Positions 23,867 to 36,499 of a stretch of 64,000 bases of DNA are shown here, piece by piece (the first letter of the stretch is position 1; the number at the start of each line of letters is the position of its first letter). The notes beneath the pieces were generated by a model that had not been told where the DNA came from, ran no database searches, and saw only the letters and a list, made by a program, of their open reading frames with translations. The position numbers and the translations under genes are program-made. The stretch is from Morchella semilibera (lineage: Eukaryota; Ascomycota; Pezizomycetes; Pezizales; Morchellaceae). The stretch spans positions 1,796,111 through 1,860,110 of the forward strand of contig WBVU01000010.1 in assembly GCA_009192285.1 (NCBI GenBank), written 5' to 3'.

Positions 23867-24886
23867 ATGGCGCCCTCAACATCAACAACTCTGATCTCCC
23901 CCGCCGAGCTCTCATATCTCCGGTCCTCTCTTGTGCTTGAACCGCCTATCCGGCCTGATGCGCGCTCCCAGACACAGTTTCGTCCGCTAGTTGCAGAGAT
24001 CGATATTCTCCCGTCAACTAATGGCTCGGCGCGAATGATTTGGGGTGATGGAGGCGAATGCGTTGTTGGGATCAAGGCCGAGGTCGAGCCTACAGAGCTT
24101 ACCGCAGACGGGAAAAGAAAGAATTGGGTTGAGATTGGCGTGGAGGTTCAAGGGCAGAGGGACGATGATCCTTTGGGGGTGTTTTTGGGCATGACAGTTA
24201 CAGAGAGTTTACTTACACCCTCTTCTACACTCACGGAGAGATTGGCCATTACTAGTAGATTCCACTGGAAGATGTACATTGATGTTTGTCTTCCAGTTCT
24301 TCCTTCCAGTTCTGCGCCCTTTTCTCTCTACGTATCCTTTTGGGCATTGCTGATTGAGTTTTGTGCATAGATCCTGTTAATAACACCACCTCTCTCGCAT
24401 CCTGGAACACTATTGTCCCTTTCTACAAATCTCGCTCTTCGCTCGACTAGACTTCCCCGACTGACCTCAGAGGCGGATGAAGACCCTGTGTTTGATGACG
24501 ATTGGGATGCCTCAATCCCTCTGTACCAGACTTCTAACCAACTCCCGCCTATCACTCTACTCGTATTAAGTGTGGGTGGCAATATCTTCTTTGATCCGAC
24601 CAGGGAAGAGCTTGCTGTTGCAGACTGTGTTCTTGCAGTCTCTCTGGCTGCTAATTCAGCTGATGACACCCCGAAGGTTATTGGCGTGCGAACACTTGAG
24701 TCTGGCAGCGGAGGGTTAGTAACCACTGGAGCAAAGGATGTTAGCAGCAGCGGAGGCGCGGCCGTTGAAGCTGAAAGCATGGGGGGTGTTAAGAGGACAG
24801 TTGTCAAAAAGATAATCAAGGAGAGCTTGAGCGTTGGAAAGGAGGTCTTTGGAAGTTTACAGGGCGTTGTGGATGCGAGCCACTAG
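23867..24886 (+). CDS. RRP42: Exosome ring subunit RRP42 (RNase PH-like)
   Basis: RRP42 is one of the six catalytically inactive RNase PH-like subunits of the RNA exosome barrel (nucleus and cytoplasm). Exon 1 is 23867-24283 and exon 2 is 24371-24886, giving 310 residues. Family landmarks are LSPAELSYLRSSL-like start, RPDARSQTQFRPL, IDILPSTNGSARMIWGDGGECVVGIKAEVE, and FHWKMYID followed across the 87-nt intron by ILLITPPLSHPGTLLSLSTNLAL. The second half contains DDDWDASIPLY and LLVLSVGGNIFFDPTREE. An in-frame ATG at 23777 exists, but the ATG at 23867 begins the conserved N-terminus and leaves room for the promoter. Confidence 0.94.
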
Positions 24887-26108
24887 AACCGGGAATATTA
24901 AAAAAAAAGATCATATAATTAAAAGGTTCGGAGATTCAATGCTCATAAACATTGAATGTTTGACCTAAACCTCATTTTGCAATAATACATATCGGCTCTT
25001 TGCCCCGGTATTTTCCGGGTCTTTTTTTTTTTTTAATCCTATTCTCTGAAGTATCGGGAATTTTCAAATTGGGACAATTTAAGACTTTGACGTTTTCCAG
25101 CACGCATTCCCGAGCGGTGGGTTTCGATTGGGGCAACCGATTTTGACCCGAATGCTCAAGCCACAAACCAAACATGGACGGGAAAGGTCAAAGACCTGGT
25201 GTTCTTTGACTATTCGACCTAGCTTCTAGAATATAGCAAACTATCACGAATTACTTTCATACGTAGATAATATAACCACATAGAAACACTACATGTATTT
25301 ATTATAAACTTAACTTGCATTGTCCTAAACCGGCATATTGGTATTCATGGACAGGAAACTAGCCTAGATCGTCCACGTTTGCTCCTTCCATGGGACCGAG
25401 GATAATCCAATGATGTTTATGCATGCCTCCCTTTGGCTAGCCCAACACATATCCCAATGCTCCGGATGGCAGGCATTGTATAACAGCACGTAATGAGTTA
25501 TTTGGGATTGTAGGGTAACCACACATACAATACCGTATTAAATTTGTCAAGGTTCAGTACTGGTTAATACCCTTGCCCGAAAAATGCATGTATCGACGTT
25601 GAGATCTGTAAAAAAAAAAATGTAAATAAAACCCAGGGCTGCCCAAAAAGTCTTGAATGCTGCGTGGTCGAGGTAACACGGCAGATACCATCCAGACCCC
25701 AATAGATGGCCAATCCAAATGCACGCGGGCTACAGGGGGTTGCTATTTGGGGGGAGTGAAGCCTTAGCCAATCTCCAGGAAATTCTAGGGCCCATAATTG
25801 GACTTGTTTAGGATTGATGGGTAGAGGGGGGGGGGACGTCTTGGTATTGTAATTTTATCTCTGGTGGGCAAGACCCCTACCTGTCGGCCAGTGCGCTGAA
25901 GCAGTCCTCTCTTTGGTCATGAGTGCCCGCGTATTTATCCTCACTGTCTTCCCCCCAAGTTTTCTCCTACCTCACCTCCGACCCTCTTAAACCCAGAGCC
26001 TCCTTCGAATTTTCTGCCCTCCCTCCATACCCTCCTTCAGACTCTTTTAGAGACGACATTTTTTACATTTTGCTGCTCTAGCACCTTTTATACCTTTATA
26101 CATTCAAA
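24887..26108. other. Intergenic; promoter of the small Ala/Pro-rich gene at its right end
   Basis: No gene is seen in 24,900-25,900. One TACATGTA is near 25289. From 25920 to 26108 the strand becomes strongly CT-rich with no ATG until 26109, typical of a highly expressed fungal promoter and 5' UTR. Confidence 0.55.
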
Positions 26109-26803
26109 ATGCCTGGTGTTGTAAGTACTATAGTGTTTTTTTTCTTTTAGTGTTTGCCTTATCTTTTAGTTAAGTTCCTGAGACTAATGTTGAATGTGTC
26201 TTCAAACAGCCTCCTAACGCTATCGATGCCCTCAAGAAGATCGGCCGTTCTCTGTTTGGCCGTAAGAAGAAGAGCAAGGCCGCCCCCGTTGAAGAGACCA
26301 CAGAGCAGGTCGAGCAACCAGGCGAGAACTCTTCAGCTGCTCACGAAACCCCGGTGAACGTTCCAGCTGTTGCACCCCCTCCTGCGACCGAGAGTGCCAC
26401 AACAGCAGCCCCACAAATCGAGGAATCTCGAGAAGCACCAGCAGCTGCACCCGCCGCGGAGACCATAACCCCTGCGCCAGCGCCAGGTGTCGATGGTAAG
26501 ATTTTGCTCTGCTGCGTCCGGTCTAAGAATCCTTTCCCCTTTTCTAGTCTCGTTTCTTAACAGAAAGAGTGGAGAAGAGTGAGGGTTACGATTATTACAG
26601 GGTGCTGACTCTTTTTGATAGCGCAAGTAGAGGCCGTGCTACCGTCGCAACCAACAGCTCCCCAGCTTGATGCACCAAAGAAGGAAGCTCCTATGGGAGA
26701 GATCGACCTACCTTCAACAGAGGACAAGAAACCTGAGGCTGCCGCCCCAACCGCCACCCCAGCCGCCGCCCCAGCCGCCGCTCCTGCCACCTCAGCTAAT
26801 TAA
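26109..26803 (+). CDS. Small Ala/Pro/Glu-rich protein with a basic N-terminal helix; family not recognised
   Basis: Three exons (26109-26120, 26210-26495, 26622-26803) give exactly 159 residues. The first exon is only four codons (MPGV). A short basic helix follows (PPNAIDALKKIGRSLFGRKKKSK). The rest is low-complexity Ala/Pro/Glu sequence ending in repeated APTATPAAAPAAAPA. There is no signal peptide, membrane segment or Cys. The clean splice phases and CT-rich leader argue that it is real and well expressed. The N-terminal helix could be a membrane- or nucleic-acid-binding patch, but that is speculation. Confidence 0.75.
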
Positions 26804-27440
26804 TAACACAAAAACAAAACCGTCCCGGCTGCTACCGTATCTCCTAGGAATAAGCTTTTCGCTTATGAAACTTGATCTACGATTAGCTTCCTTTTTTCTC
26901 CTTTGCCGTAAATCCACTTCAACTTTTTTTTTTTTTAGCGCTGGGTCTTTTTCAAGCCCAACCTTCCTTTAGCAAATCTTATCTCCTACGAGTTTTTTTT
27001 ATAATGCATAATTTTTTTCCTCGCTGCTTCCTTTTCTCTTTCTTTTTCCTTACTATTTTTTCTTGGGTTAATTGGGTGGGATGGGAACGGGGCCTCGGGT
27101 TGTTTCTTGCGTGAGAACAGAGTGGTTTGAACAGTGCCTCCTTTATCAAGTCTCGGTCTTTTCAAGAACCTGTTCTTTTTCTTTAGGTGTGTGGGGGGGC
27201 TTTGCGTCTTCTCTATGTATGTAATTAGGAATGGGATAGTGCGGTAGGTTGGTAGGCTTGCGCAACAAAAATAAAAATCAATGATATAGATGGATAAAAA
27301 AAACCCATAAAAACTTTATCCCTAAATATTTAGGATATAGTCTTATATAGATCTCTATGAGCCCTGTGGTATTATGTAGATACCTAGTAGCCTCGGGCGA
27401 GTACCTTGTATGCTATGCACGCATGGAACGTACCTAACCA

Positions 27441-27545
27441 TACTCGGGGCAGGCAAGAAGAACCTGAACATCGTTTTTGGTAACCACCACTTTGACCCCT
27501 GCTAGCGCGTTTTTATGTTCAGGTTCTATTTGCCTGCCCCGAGTA
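27441..27545. repeat. Foldback element: 31-bp inverted repeat, 43-bp spacer
   Basis: 27441-27471 (tactcggggcaggcaa...) and 27515-27545 are inverted copies with two mismatches in 31. The ends begin and finish with TA. There is no ORF. It could be a MITE of the TA-inserting superfamily or a hairpin relic. Confidence 0.75.
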
Positions 27546-27631
27546 CAGTGATAGGAATGATCTATAAGTTACTCCTATCGCTGGACATGTACAAGTATCT
27601 ACATACATACATATGTAGGTACGCCGTGGGG

Positions 27632-27758
27632 TACTCGCAAATTCCTGGCGTTTGTGAAATGGGCCACTATTGCATACCATAGTAAATTTTGGACTTGGCG
27701 CGAATCTGTATGGCATGCAATAGCGGTCCATTTTACAAACGTCAGGAGTTTGCGAGTA
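27632..27758. repeat. Foldback element: 44-bp imperfect inverted repeat
   Basis: 27632-27675 (tactcgcaaattcctgg...) pairs with 27715-27758 with about six mismatches in 44. It also starts with TAC and ends with GTA, like the foldback 90 bp to its left, but the arms are otherwise different. It is followed directly by about five GAGTA repeats. Confidence 0.75.
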
Positions 27759-28666
27759 GAGTAGAGTAGAGTAGAGTACCTACATAGATAAGCAGATACT
27801 AAATTTATCTTTTTACAATTAAGTTATAACTAAGGTGTGTATTGTTGCCCGTTTGGAGCCCACGGAAATGTACCCAGGGGTCCCGAAAAGTGATACAGCG
27901 CTTGGGATCGGGTGGGTGTGAATTAGCAACCACCTTAATTTCTTTTATTTATATGCATATGTGATCAGTGAATATCCTTTATACTCTCTTTACTACCAAA
28001 TGTGGCTGCTTCATTCAAGTCAGAGTTGGGCCGCATGTCGTGGGTTGAAATCGTGAGAAGCACTTTCCGTACTTTAGAGCACATGTAGTGTAATAAGACG
28101 AGTTATACCATATCCAGTTGAATGCATTGCACATATTAATACATACATGTACCTACTAATCACCGATTGATTTTGGCCCAAAGGGAGGTGCCAGTACAAA
28201 TGATATACACGTATGAAATATTGCGTTAAGATAATTCTTTAGGAGGGGAGGGAAACCCTAGTCGTATTCTACCGTCGGTTGCCATTACTGCACTAAAATT
28301 AAAGATAGGTTGTCTTAAAAGCGGGTATTGTAGCAGGTATTAATCTTAAAGATACTGCACATTCAAAAACAAATCAAGATCAAAAGCGACGAATCCCACA
28401 CTTGTATACAACAGGTCCGAAAGCCTTCAGCAAATACCTGCATGCCTATTCATGACTCCATAGGGTCAGGTTACGATTATTTGCTTGAAACAAAACAAGT
28501 AAACAAATAGACGGAAACAAACAGACGCCATAACAATAACCAATCTTCGTTAGAAGTCCATAAAAAGTATGTATGCAAGCAAGAGAAGAAAAAAGGGTAA
28601 GTAATACAAGAGTTAATTCCGCTCGCATCCAAAATGAACCAAAGTCATTGACTCAATCATAAACTG

Positions 28667-31600
28667 TCACTCCTCTTCAGAGCTGGAGTCGTAATCTGCT
28701 GGAACCACATGTCGATAGGCTCTGCTTCTGAGATCCTCCTCTAGACCCCCAGGACCATCATCTGGAAGATAGCCCTCGCCCCCAAAGTAACTCAAAGCAA
28801 CTGGTAGGAATATTAATGCATGAGTTGCTCCGATAACAACGAGGGCAAGCCACATGCGGAAATAGTATATCTCAAATATCTTTGAGCGTGTGAAAGCGAG
28901 AACGCAGACACCAATGAGCTTTGTAACAGTAATGCCGGAGAATACCTATAAAGGTCAGTTATTTGCTCGCTTATAGTATAAAAGGGGAAGTGACTTACAG
29001 AACCGCCAACATTAACCAAAGCACCCAAAGCTCTCGCATCTTTACCTCGAAATTTCGCCTTCGCTCTATCAACTACGCTCCTGCTGGGGAACATGAAAGC
29101 CCTGGCAACATGCGAACAAAACTCGACGCCAATCCCAACACAAATAACCAAGTTGACCAAACTAACCGCGTTTAGACTAATTCCCCAGAGAGCCATGACA
29201 CCCATGATGTCTACAACGATCATAAATACAGTTGCACTAACTACAGACCCTGTCTTTATACTTCCCAGAAGTAATGTAGAAACAAGGAATATGCAGCCTA
29301 AGGCGGCTAGAAGTAGCCCGCCAGTCAAATTGACTATGGTAGAGTACTGGTCAAAGAATATGTAAAATTTCGAGTAAGGGAAAACTTTAACTCCGGCATT
29401 TTTCGAAATTGTACCCGCAATTCTCCGAGCGGATGCATAGGCGTCAATAAAGTCCTGTTGGCTTCTTAAGGGTGTGTGCGATGTCCTAAAATGAGTTGCC
29501 TTGATGGTGGTCCTTTCATAATCAGGGACAATGGCATGAGAGTAGGCTGCCTTTCCAGCCAATGGACAATCCTCTCCAGTCGGTGCTTTGATCCAAACAT
29601 TAAGATAATCCAAAAATTCCTGGCCTTGTGGCATCCCAAAAAGCGTGATATTCCAGGCTGGGTTCCTATCCTCAAAGCAAACCTTGCATTGTCGGTCGTT
29701 ATCAAACTCCCCGCAAAGTTGGGAAGGGTCTCTCTTTTTAACCCTGCAACATTTCTCGAGAGACGGATTGAGCCAGAGAAAGTAATCATCAATCCAGCTG
29801 GCAGCAGGCTCAGCAATGTATGATGTTTCTGGGCGTTTCCGTTCCTGCTCGAGAACATTCGAGAGCGAGTAAGTATCACATGTAGAAAATCGTCCACATA
29901 AGGCCTGTTGCTCATGTGCTTGTGTAATGTTGTATTCTTGAGTGACGAAGTAAACTGGTGGCCCAACACCGAGGTAGTCATAGAGATCGTTGAAATAACC
30001 AATGAGATATGAATCGGTTGGTATAGCAATTCTTTGATCTGGAATGCCAAAACGTCAGGAATCAAACCAGCCAATAGGATTAGTTAAGATCAAAGGGCTT
30101 ACCAAGACCAAGCTCTACCATAGGGAGTAGTGCCAAGCCCGCAGTAAACAATCCCAAAAATAACGTCATGACAACCCATTTTGTTTTCATTTGTAATAAC
30201 CCTGGAGCATATTTTTTTCGAATAAAGCCCTGCAAGATTCCCTCCTCTACTGAATAGACTGACATCCTAATATCCCTTGCTGTCAACCCGTTAGGATGCC
30301 CATTATCTCTATTTTCTCCGGGGACCTTGAAACATGGGAAACAATCCATCCTTGAGTCCTCGACTCTTTCCTGATTGAGGGCCAACACTGCTATAAACAT
30401 AGTTACTTGTAGTACGGCGTTTATAAATACCGCACCTGCAGCATAAATCGCGAAGTTCCTCACTGCTGGCATTGTTACGATGGCTCCAAGAGCAAAAGCA
30501 ATTGTCTCGCTCGATGCAGATAAAAGGATGCTAGGTCCCATTCGCCCCATCGCCTTTCCCACCCGAACCTCTACAGATTCGCCAAGATGGGAATGATTGA
30601 CGCGTTCGAATTCGTGGACGATTAAAAAGATATTGTCCACACCAACTGCAAGCACAAGGAACGGAATAACCTCTGCAATGATAAGTGTTACCTTAACCCC
30701 CATTGCTGAAAACAACCCCACACTTGCGGAAACACTCATCAGGACGATAATTATGCCGAAGATCCCAAGAGTGAACTTGCTCTCAATGAGAAGTTTGCTG
30801 GGTTGGTTGAAAATACGAGTAATTGCAAAGCTGGTGCTACCCAAAGCAAAACTTGCATAGATGAACATGGCAATGTAACTGATTACGACAATCTTCGCAT
30901 CGGTATTGGTACTTTTGTTGAGCTCTTCTTCCAAGCTGATTTCTGTTGAAAAACTCAGTCTCAGCCCCCTTTCTTTTGCTTCGGACTGCACCGCGATCAA
31001 GGTGCTTTTTAAGCTCCTTTCCCAATCCATGCTTCTTTCAAGCCCCTCAGACCCCTCTGGATGATTCTCCAATACCCAAGTCACAATCATGGCCTTCGAC
31101 TCCGCAACATCACCACTCTCCTCCCAGCCACCTAGTAACAATTCCTTGTTCAAAGGCTGACCAAAGTCGGGCAGACATTGGCTTTGGACTGGCTGTGCTG
31201 TACACGACCTCAAATCCTTTTTCCAAGTCGTTTCTTTGAGATTCCAAAAATCATTCCCAAAATAACCCGTAATAGATTGGACAACACACCCAGAATCGGT
31301 AGGTTTAAAACAAACGTCGTCCAGCGTCACACCGTAAGTCAAACTCTTCATCCGCCGAATACGATTCTCTACGTCAAACCACCAACCCAACACATTGTAG
31401 TCAAGGGTTGGTGATGGGCCAGCATCAGTGGTGTCGTTAACCAAAAAAGCCTGCTGAGCTCGATAAAATGGACCAAAGTTGTCGTCAAAGAACTGCTTCT
31501 CCATGGCAGCCTCAGATGTAGGGCTAACCCATAGCTTCACAGGATCATTCTCGACTGAAAAGTTCAGCCAACCCAGGCTCAGTAAACCAACACATATAAC

Positions 31601-32828
31601 ACTGATCATGATCGTCACCGTAGGGGAGGATGCACAAGTTTCCCCAAGTCTCGAGAAAAACGTATCGATGTAGGTATTGGGGAGGTACTCGACCATACCT
31701 ACATCAATGACATCACCCTCATCCTCGTCGTCGCTTGGAGCGCTCTCTTGTAGCAAACGCAATCGTTCAGCTCTTCTATCACGGTGTGCTTTCCAGGCCG
31801 AGAGTGCTGAGTATCCACCGACTATGGCCAATAATGAAACGGAATATATAGTGATAATCGCAAAACTGAGACACGGAATAACCCCAACATTACAAACCTT
31901 TCCCGTGTGAACTTCCGGAAGCTCTGGGCAGACAGAAGGGCAATCCACGCACGCACATCGGTAAGACACATCCGTATCATTACATCGCTTGGGAGAGTTA
32001 TCCATCTGTGCCATAGGCGCGTTCATTTCATCGCCAGTAGGAAAGTTCATTTGGAACGGCGATCCAAACGGCTTTTCGTCCCCAAGAAATTTTAAGAAAG
32101 CCTTATAGTCCTTCGCCCCACCACCGATCAGGTCCATGACATAACCGTTGGTTGCAGAGAACTTGACATCTTTGCAGGAATCGAAGAATCCACTTCCAAA
32201 GTTCTCTGACACAAAGTAATCCAACTCTGTGACAACTCTTTTTCCACCTCTGAGTTCTTGAGTGGATGTGACATTCAAAAATAAAGATTGATCAGGAGAG
32301 CAAGTGAATGTGCAAAAAAGGTCGAAAAAGTTGGCTTTGCAAGCAGGGCAAGATGCAATGAGATTTTCAGCTTTTTTGAGGTTGGAGGCGAGGCTTTCAA
32401 GCTGTATCCAAAGTTCAATGAATAAAACCCCTAATGTGGGAATGCCTATCCAGATCCACATACCTGATCCCCGTCACAGCACACTGGACCCTCGCTCCAA
32501 GTAGCTCCACAAATATCGATTAGTTGTTTTCTAACAGATAACTCCGGTTCCTCAGCAGGCCCATTATCTGGGCATGGCAATTGCCCGCCAAAGAACGATT
32601 TCTTACCACACTGAAATCTAGAATCAGCAATAGCTTCGGGAAAGGAAGGAACATGTATTGAGGTACCTGGCCGCGCAGCGCACAAACACCGGCTTTGTGT
32701 ACTTTGGTTACCGGTTCTGACACGGTCGCGGCAGTTGTTGTGGGAGTTAACGCCAAGAAAGAAAAAAGAGATAGAGTAACTAGTATAAGTAGTGGTGGTA
32801 TCCGAAGCATCGAAAGACACCTCTTCAT
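28667..32828 (-). CDS. NCR1: NPC1-like sterol transporter of the vacuole
   Basis: NCR1 moves sterols (and affects sphingolipids) out of the vacuolar lumen. Five exons (32667-32828, 32464-32610, 30113->30103 boundary: 30103-32401, 28999-30038, 28667-28945) give 1,308 residues, the usual family length. A signal peptide is at residues 1-33. The Cys-rich N-terminal sterol-binding domain spans exons 1-3 ([44 protein letters not shown]). The middle lumenal domain carries WFDVENRI. A sterol-sensing domain lies at about residues 620-780 ([36 protein letters not shown]). The second RND half includes [14 protein letters not shown]-like [15 protein letters not shown], and the C-terminus is [22 protein letters not shown]. 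All splice phases close. Confidence 0.96.
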
Positions 32829-33791
32829 TTTGGTGGAATATGTCGGGAAAACCTATGTAGATATGATGGTTTTGCGGTGGTAGATGGAAGGTGTCGCCGC
32901 GGGTCGTGGATGTTGGGGTCTCGGTAGGTTGTGGCTTCCGACCAGTGTGAAGAGGGCACTGGTGGTGGTGATGAGGAATGCGACAGGCCACCACAGCTAG
33001 AAATATAGCTACCTACAGCTACAATAACGAAATTTGTCTCCGCCTTTTGAGTATATATGAAGTGTTGCCTAAAGGAAAATGAAAGGAGTAAAGGTGGGAG
33101 GGGAGGGAGGAGAAGGAAGGAGATGAGCCGCCTCGGAACCAGGCAAGCTGTGGGGAGAGAGGTACAAGGGAGGAGGCTGAACGCGAGCCTGTGCGCCTAA
33201 GAGCCTTCAAATTCTACAACGATCTAGATCTCCAGCTACCGGGGGGCCACGACTGTCTCTTACTCCTAGCCTTCAATTCGCTATTCCCCATTAACAGTCG
33301 TCTATTTTGCCTCATATAATATCTAGATATGTACCCTAGATTCTGAATTGCTCTGCATTCCTAGAGTAGAGTACTGCACATACATGTGTAGGAAATATCT
33401 CGTCACTCCGTCAATGTCTACAAAGTCCCTGGTCGGCTTTTCAGGGGATATTGATAAACCTGATGACGTGCGGCTGCAGGATTGGTGCAAGACCACCATG
33501 TCTTGGCAGGAGTTAAGAACGGCTGTGCAGCTGTGGTAACCACAGCAGGATTCTGTACTTCTCGAACCACTGAATACACCTAAAACGACAAGCTCCAAAA
33601 AAACATCCATCCCGACAAATACCAGTAAACAAAGAAATCAGACCCCTCAAGCTACATGAAATTAAACACAACGCTGTTTGCCGCTCATATCAAAGTCATA
33701 ATATCATCGTTGAAAACTTTACATGATGACACACGGGATACTGAATAATCAAAAGGTGAGTATTTGTATCTAAACAGACAGCCGAGATAAC
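32829..33791. other. NCR1 promoter side and 3' flank of the small ORF
   Basis: No conserved coding signal is seen. The stretch includes a GGAGGGAGG-rich patch near 33095 and a small perfect hairpin (gctgtgg-taa-ccacagc) near 33530. Confidence 0.5.
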
Positions 33792-33935
33792 CTACCAGCA
33801 GCACGAGTAGCCATCACAATCAAGACATTTTTCTCCTGGTGGCTTTCCAACGCCACCAGTTGATAGAATCCCACCGCCGGTGAGTGGGCTCTTTTCTCCA
33901 GTTCTGTCAACAAGTACGGTGGAGGAAGTGCACAT
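33792..33935 (-). CDS. 47-residue cysteine-tailed small protein
   Basis: This is an uninterrupted ORF from ATG (33935) to TAG (33792-33794) with balanced, non-repetitive composition: MCTSSTVLVDRTGEKSPL, then TGGGILSTGGVGKPPGEK, then CLDCDGYSCCW. Five of its six cysteines... specifically C2 plus four clustered at the C-terminus (CxxC...CC), suggest metal binding or lipid/disulphide modification. There is no signal peptide. It sits alone between NCR1 and FMP52, with about 0.8 kb of possible promoter. I do not recognise a family. Its compact design, with a Gly-rich middle and a fixed Cys tail, looks selected rather than random. No splice is needed. Confidence 0.55.
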   Translation of the reverse strand: MCTSSTVLVDRTGEKSPLTGGGILSTGGVGKPPGEKCLDCDGYSCCW

Positions 33936-34769
33936 TATCGTTTGGTCGGCGTAGTAAACTTGCTATAAACTCCTGCTTAAGATCCGCATAGGCCCCGATG
34001 TTAGCGTTTCTGAAGCATTAAAACAAGACTTGGGAAAATGAAGACTGGGCTCTTGACAACTAAATGCTCTATCAATTGATGCAAAAGCTCTTGATGTTGA
34101 CTATGATCCCTATTCAGGGAATGAAAGCTTATAAAGTAGCTTCAGTAGAGAGGTGGTAGAATAAGTCAACAACTCACCTCAAGGTTACGGATACTGTAGT
34201 TATATGAAGTGTTTGCTTGGCTTGAATTTGCGGATACCAGTGAGAACAAATAGTGAGATTTAGAGATAGAGGAGGGAAGAAATACTCATTCCTGATCCCG
34301 TAGAGCTATGAATCAGTTAGGGCCATGCCCTATGATGATGACGTACACATGTTTGAACCTAAGCCGATACAGCCGAATGTAGGTACATGTATGAGGTAGT
34401 ACCATGTACCTACTATGTAGGTACTCTAGGATGGTATTCGGCGTCTATCAGCCATTAGGTCGTGTTTTCTTTAAGACCAAATCCCAGTTACTCACATAAT
34501 TGATAGGGTGCAGCGTAATCTCATAGCCGATCCTGCAAGGTTTGGCGAGCATCGGTATCTGGAGGGTAAACTTACATACCTAATGTATCGGCCCTTGCTT
34601 TGCAGGGCCGTATTAGGACGCATGCCAGCCTACTAAAGGAGTATGTAAAGCATAACTAGCCCACTGTGTCCACCATCCCGAAACACAAACTCGACACCGA
34701 CTTCCTAGCTGTCTAATTCAAACTACATACCTTTTGGGGAGAATCTAAAAGCTTTTGTGCGACACCGAT
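33936..34769. other. Intergenic between two divergent genes
   Basis: No larger ORF is seen. The stretch includes palindromic blocks around 34375-34425 (gtaggtacatgta and gtacctac-tat-gtaggtac). Confidence 0.5.
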
Positions 34770-35534
34770 ATGACTTCACCACCAGTTGCCGTTGTGGGGG
34801 GTACAGGATTAGTAGTGAGTTCACATAGTCAACTACATGTAGTCATAATAATTGATTTATAGGGTTCCCATATCCTACAACAACTTATCTCCTCTCCACA
34901 AACATTTACCGTAAACGCGTTGATGCGTCGAGCCTATCCTAATCCTATCCATGACCCAAATTCAAAGCTCAAGGCTCTAATTTCTACCGACACTTCAACA
35001 TGGCCGGATACTCTCGCCACAACTTCAAGCACCGCTCTCTTCTCGTCTCTCGGAAGCACCCGGGCGGACTCTGGCTCGCTCGAACTTCAACGCAAAATCG
35101 ATGTTGATCTCAACGTAGCTATAGCCCGCGCGGCGAAACAATCTGGCGTCAAAACATATGTTCTCATCTCCTCTAGTGGCGCATCATCAGCATCGAGATT
35201 TCCCTATATGCAGATGAAAGGGGAACTAGAGGACGCAGTGATTGCCCTTGGGTTTGATAAAACAGTTATTCTAAGACCCGGATTGATTGTTGGTGGTAGG
35301 GAAAAGACTAGAATGATGGAGCAACCACTCCATCATGCTGCGAATATTCTTGGCGCTGTGTCTGGTGGGTTGCTAAAGGACTCTTGGGCACAGGACGCAG
35401 ACGTTATTGCAAGAGCTGCTATCAAAGCAGGGATGGAAGACGCAGTGTGGGAGGGAAAGGGGATAGAAAGCAACGGAAAGAAGTTCTGGGCAATGTCCCA
35501 AGCAGATATTGTGGCTCTAGGGAAGGAACCATGA
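34770..35534 (+). CDS. FMP52: FMP52-like atypical short-chain dehydrogenase fold protein
   Basis: FMP52 proteins are NAD(P)-binding Rossmann-fold proteins of the mitochondrial outer membrane with unknown substrate. Exons 34770-34814 and 34863-35534 give 238 residues. The nucleotide-binding motif VAVVGGTGLVGSHIL is formed only after removing the 48-nt intron. Further landmarks are VNALMRR, TALFSSLGSTRADSGS, YVLISSSGA, YMQMKGELEDAV (SDR-like YxxxK), ILRPGLIVG and GKKFWAMSQADIV near the C-terminus. Length and motif order match the family. Confidence 0.92.
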
Positions 35535-36499
35535 AACTTTGATGTTTTTCCTGAAGGGCACGCGCATGTTTGATAGTTTTTCTGCTCTATAGAACCAAAA
35601 CAACGTGACCCAGATTAAACTGTCGTCTATGAGGTTAGCAGCCCCGTATATCACAATAGTAATAATGAATTTATGTCGTGTGTAGAGTACCGATACATAC
35701 ATGTGCATATTAATTTTATGACCAATTACTGAGTCTAACCCCAGGGATAACCTTATAGACCAAGACCAAGCAGCATGAATTGTCGTTGTCTTTACATTGT
35801 CAACTGCTACATCAGCATCCGACCCCACCAGCATATATCTTCAATTTAAAGGACATGTCAGGATCTTCCTTAACATGTAGTGAAACAATCGCTTGACAAA
35901 AAAGTTCTGGGCGAAAGTGCTTGCATCTATCTACTGCCTACTTTGGAGGACGCTCCGTAAAGTGAAAAAGGGTGGGGAGGAGTGTATGTAGGTACATGTA
36001 GTTAGAGCGTGATCAGTAACAGCAACCGCGTTCAGAGATTGTGCAACCCTGTCACGGAGGAACCTCATTGATTGATACAAAAAAAAAAAAAAAAAACGAC
36101 ACGATCGAAAATTAGATTCACCCAATCAGCACAATTTCCTGTACCAACTGTCCACAGGATACTAGCTGTTACTGCTTGCGTTGCCGCTCTGCTGCTCGTG
36201 CTTCTCCTCCACCTGGCAAGGCTCTCCACATCCACCTGCGCTTCTCTGTTGTCCATTTGCGCCCTCTGCCGTTGTCGTTGACCGCCTTATTTTATTCTCT
36301 TCGCTCTCCTCTCCCTCTCTCTTTCACATTTCTCCTCCCCATCCTTTTTCTTCGCCTCCATCACCCATCTTCGATCACCCATCTCTTCGTTTTTCATCAC
36401 CTACCTGCTCGTCTATAGGACTAGGTTCAAGTTTTCTACCATTACAAGTTACCGCCAGCCACTTATCATCTTATTACCGTTGCTACTAGCTACCCACAT
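35535..36499. other. FMP52 3' flank and CT-rich leader of the next gene
   Basis: One TACATGTA is near 35992. An A18 tract at 36078-36096 is followed by a CT-rich, ATG-poor leader from about 36180 to 36499. No gene is supported. Confidence 0.55.

Larger units (their letters stand above)
26804..28666. other. Intergenic with two adjacent foldback elements
   Basis: 26,804-27,260 is T-rich 3' flank of the upstream gene. 27,441-27,545 and 27,632-27,758 are foldbacks (listed separately). A GAGTA microsatellite follows at 27752-27777. 27,800-28,600 shows no coding signal and one TACATGTA near 28145. The right end is the 3' flank of NCR1. Confidence 0.55.
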
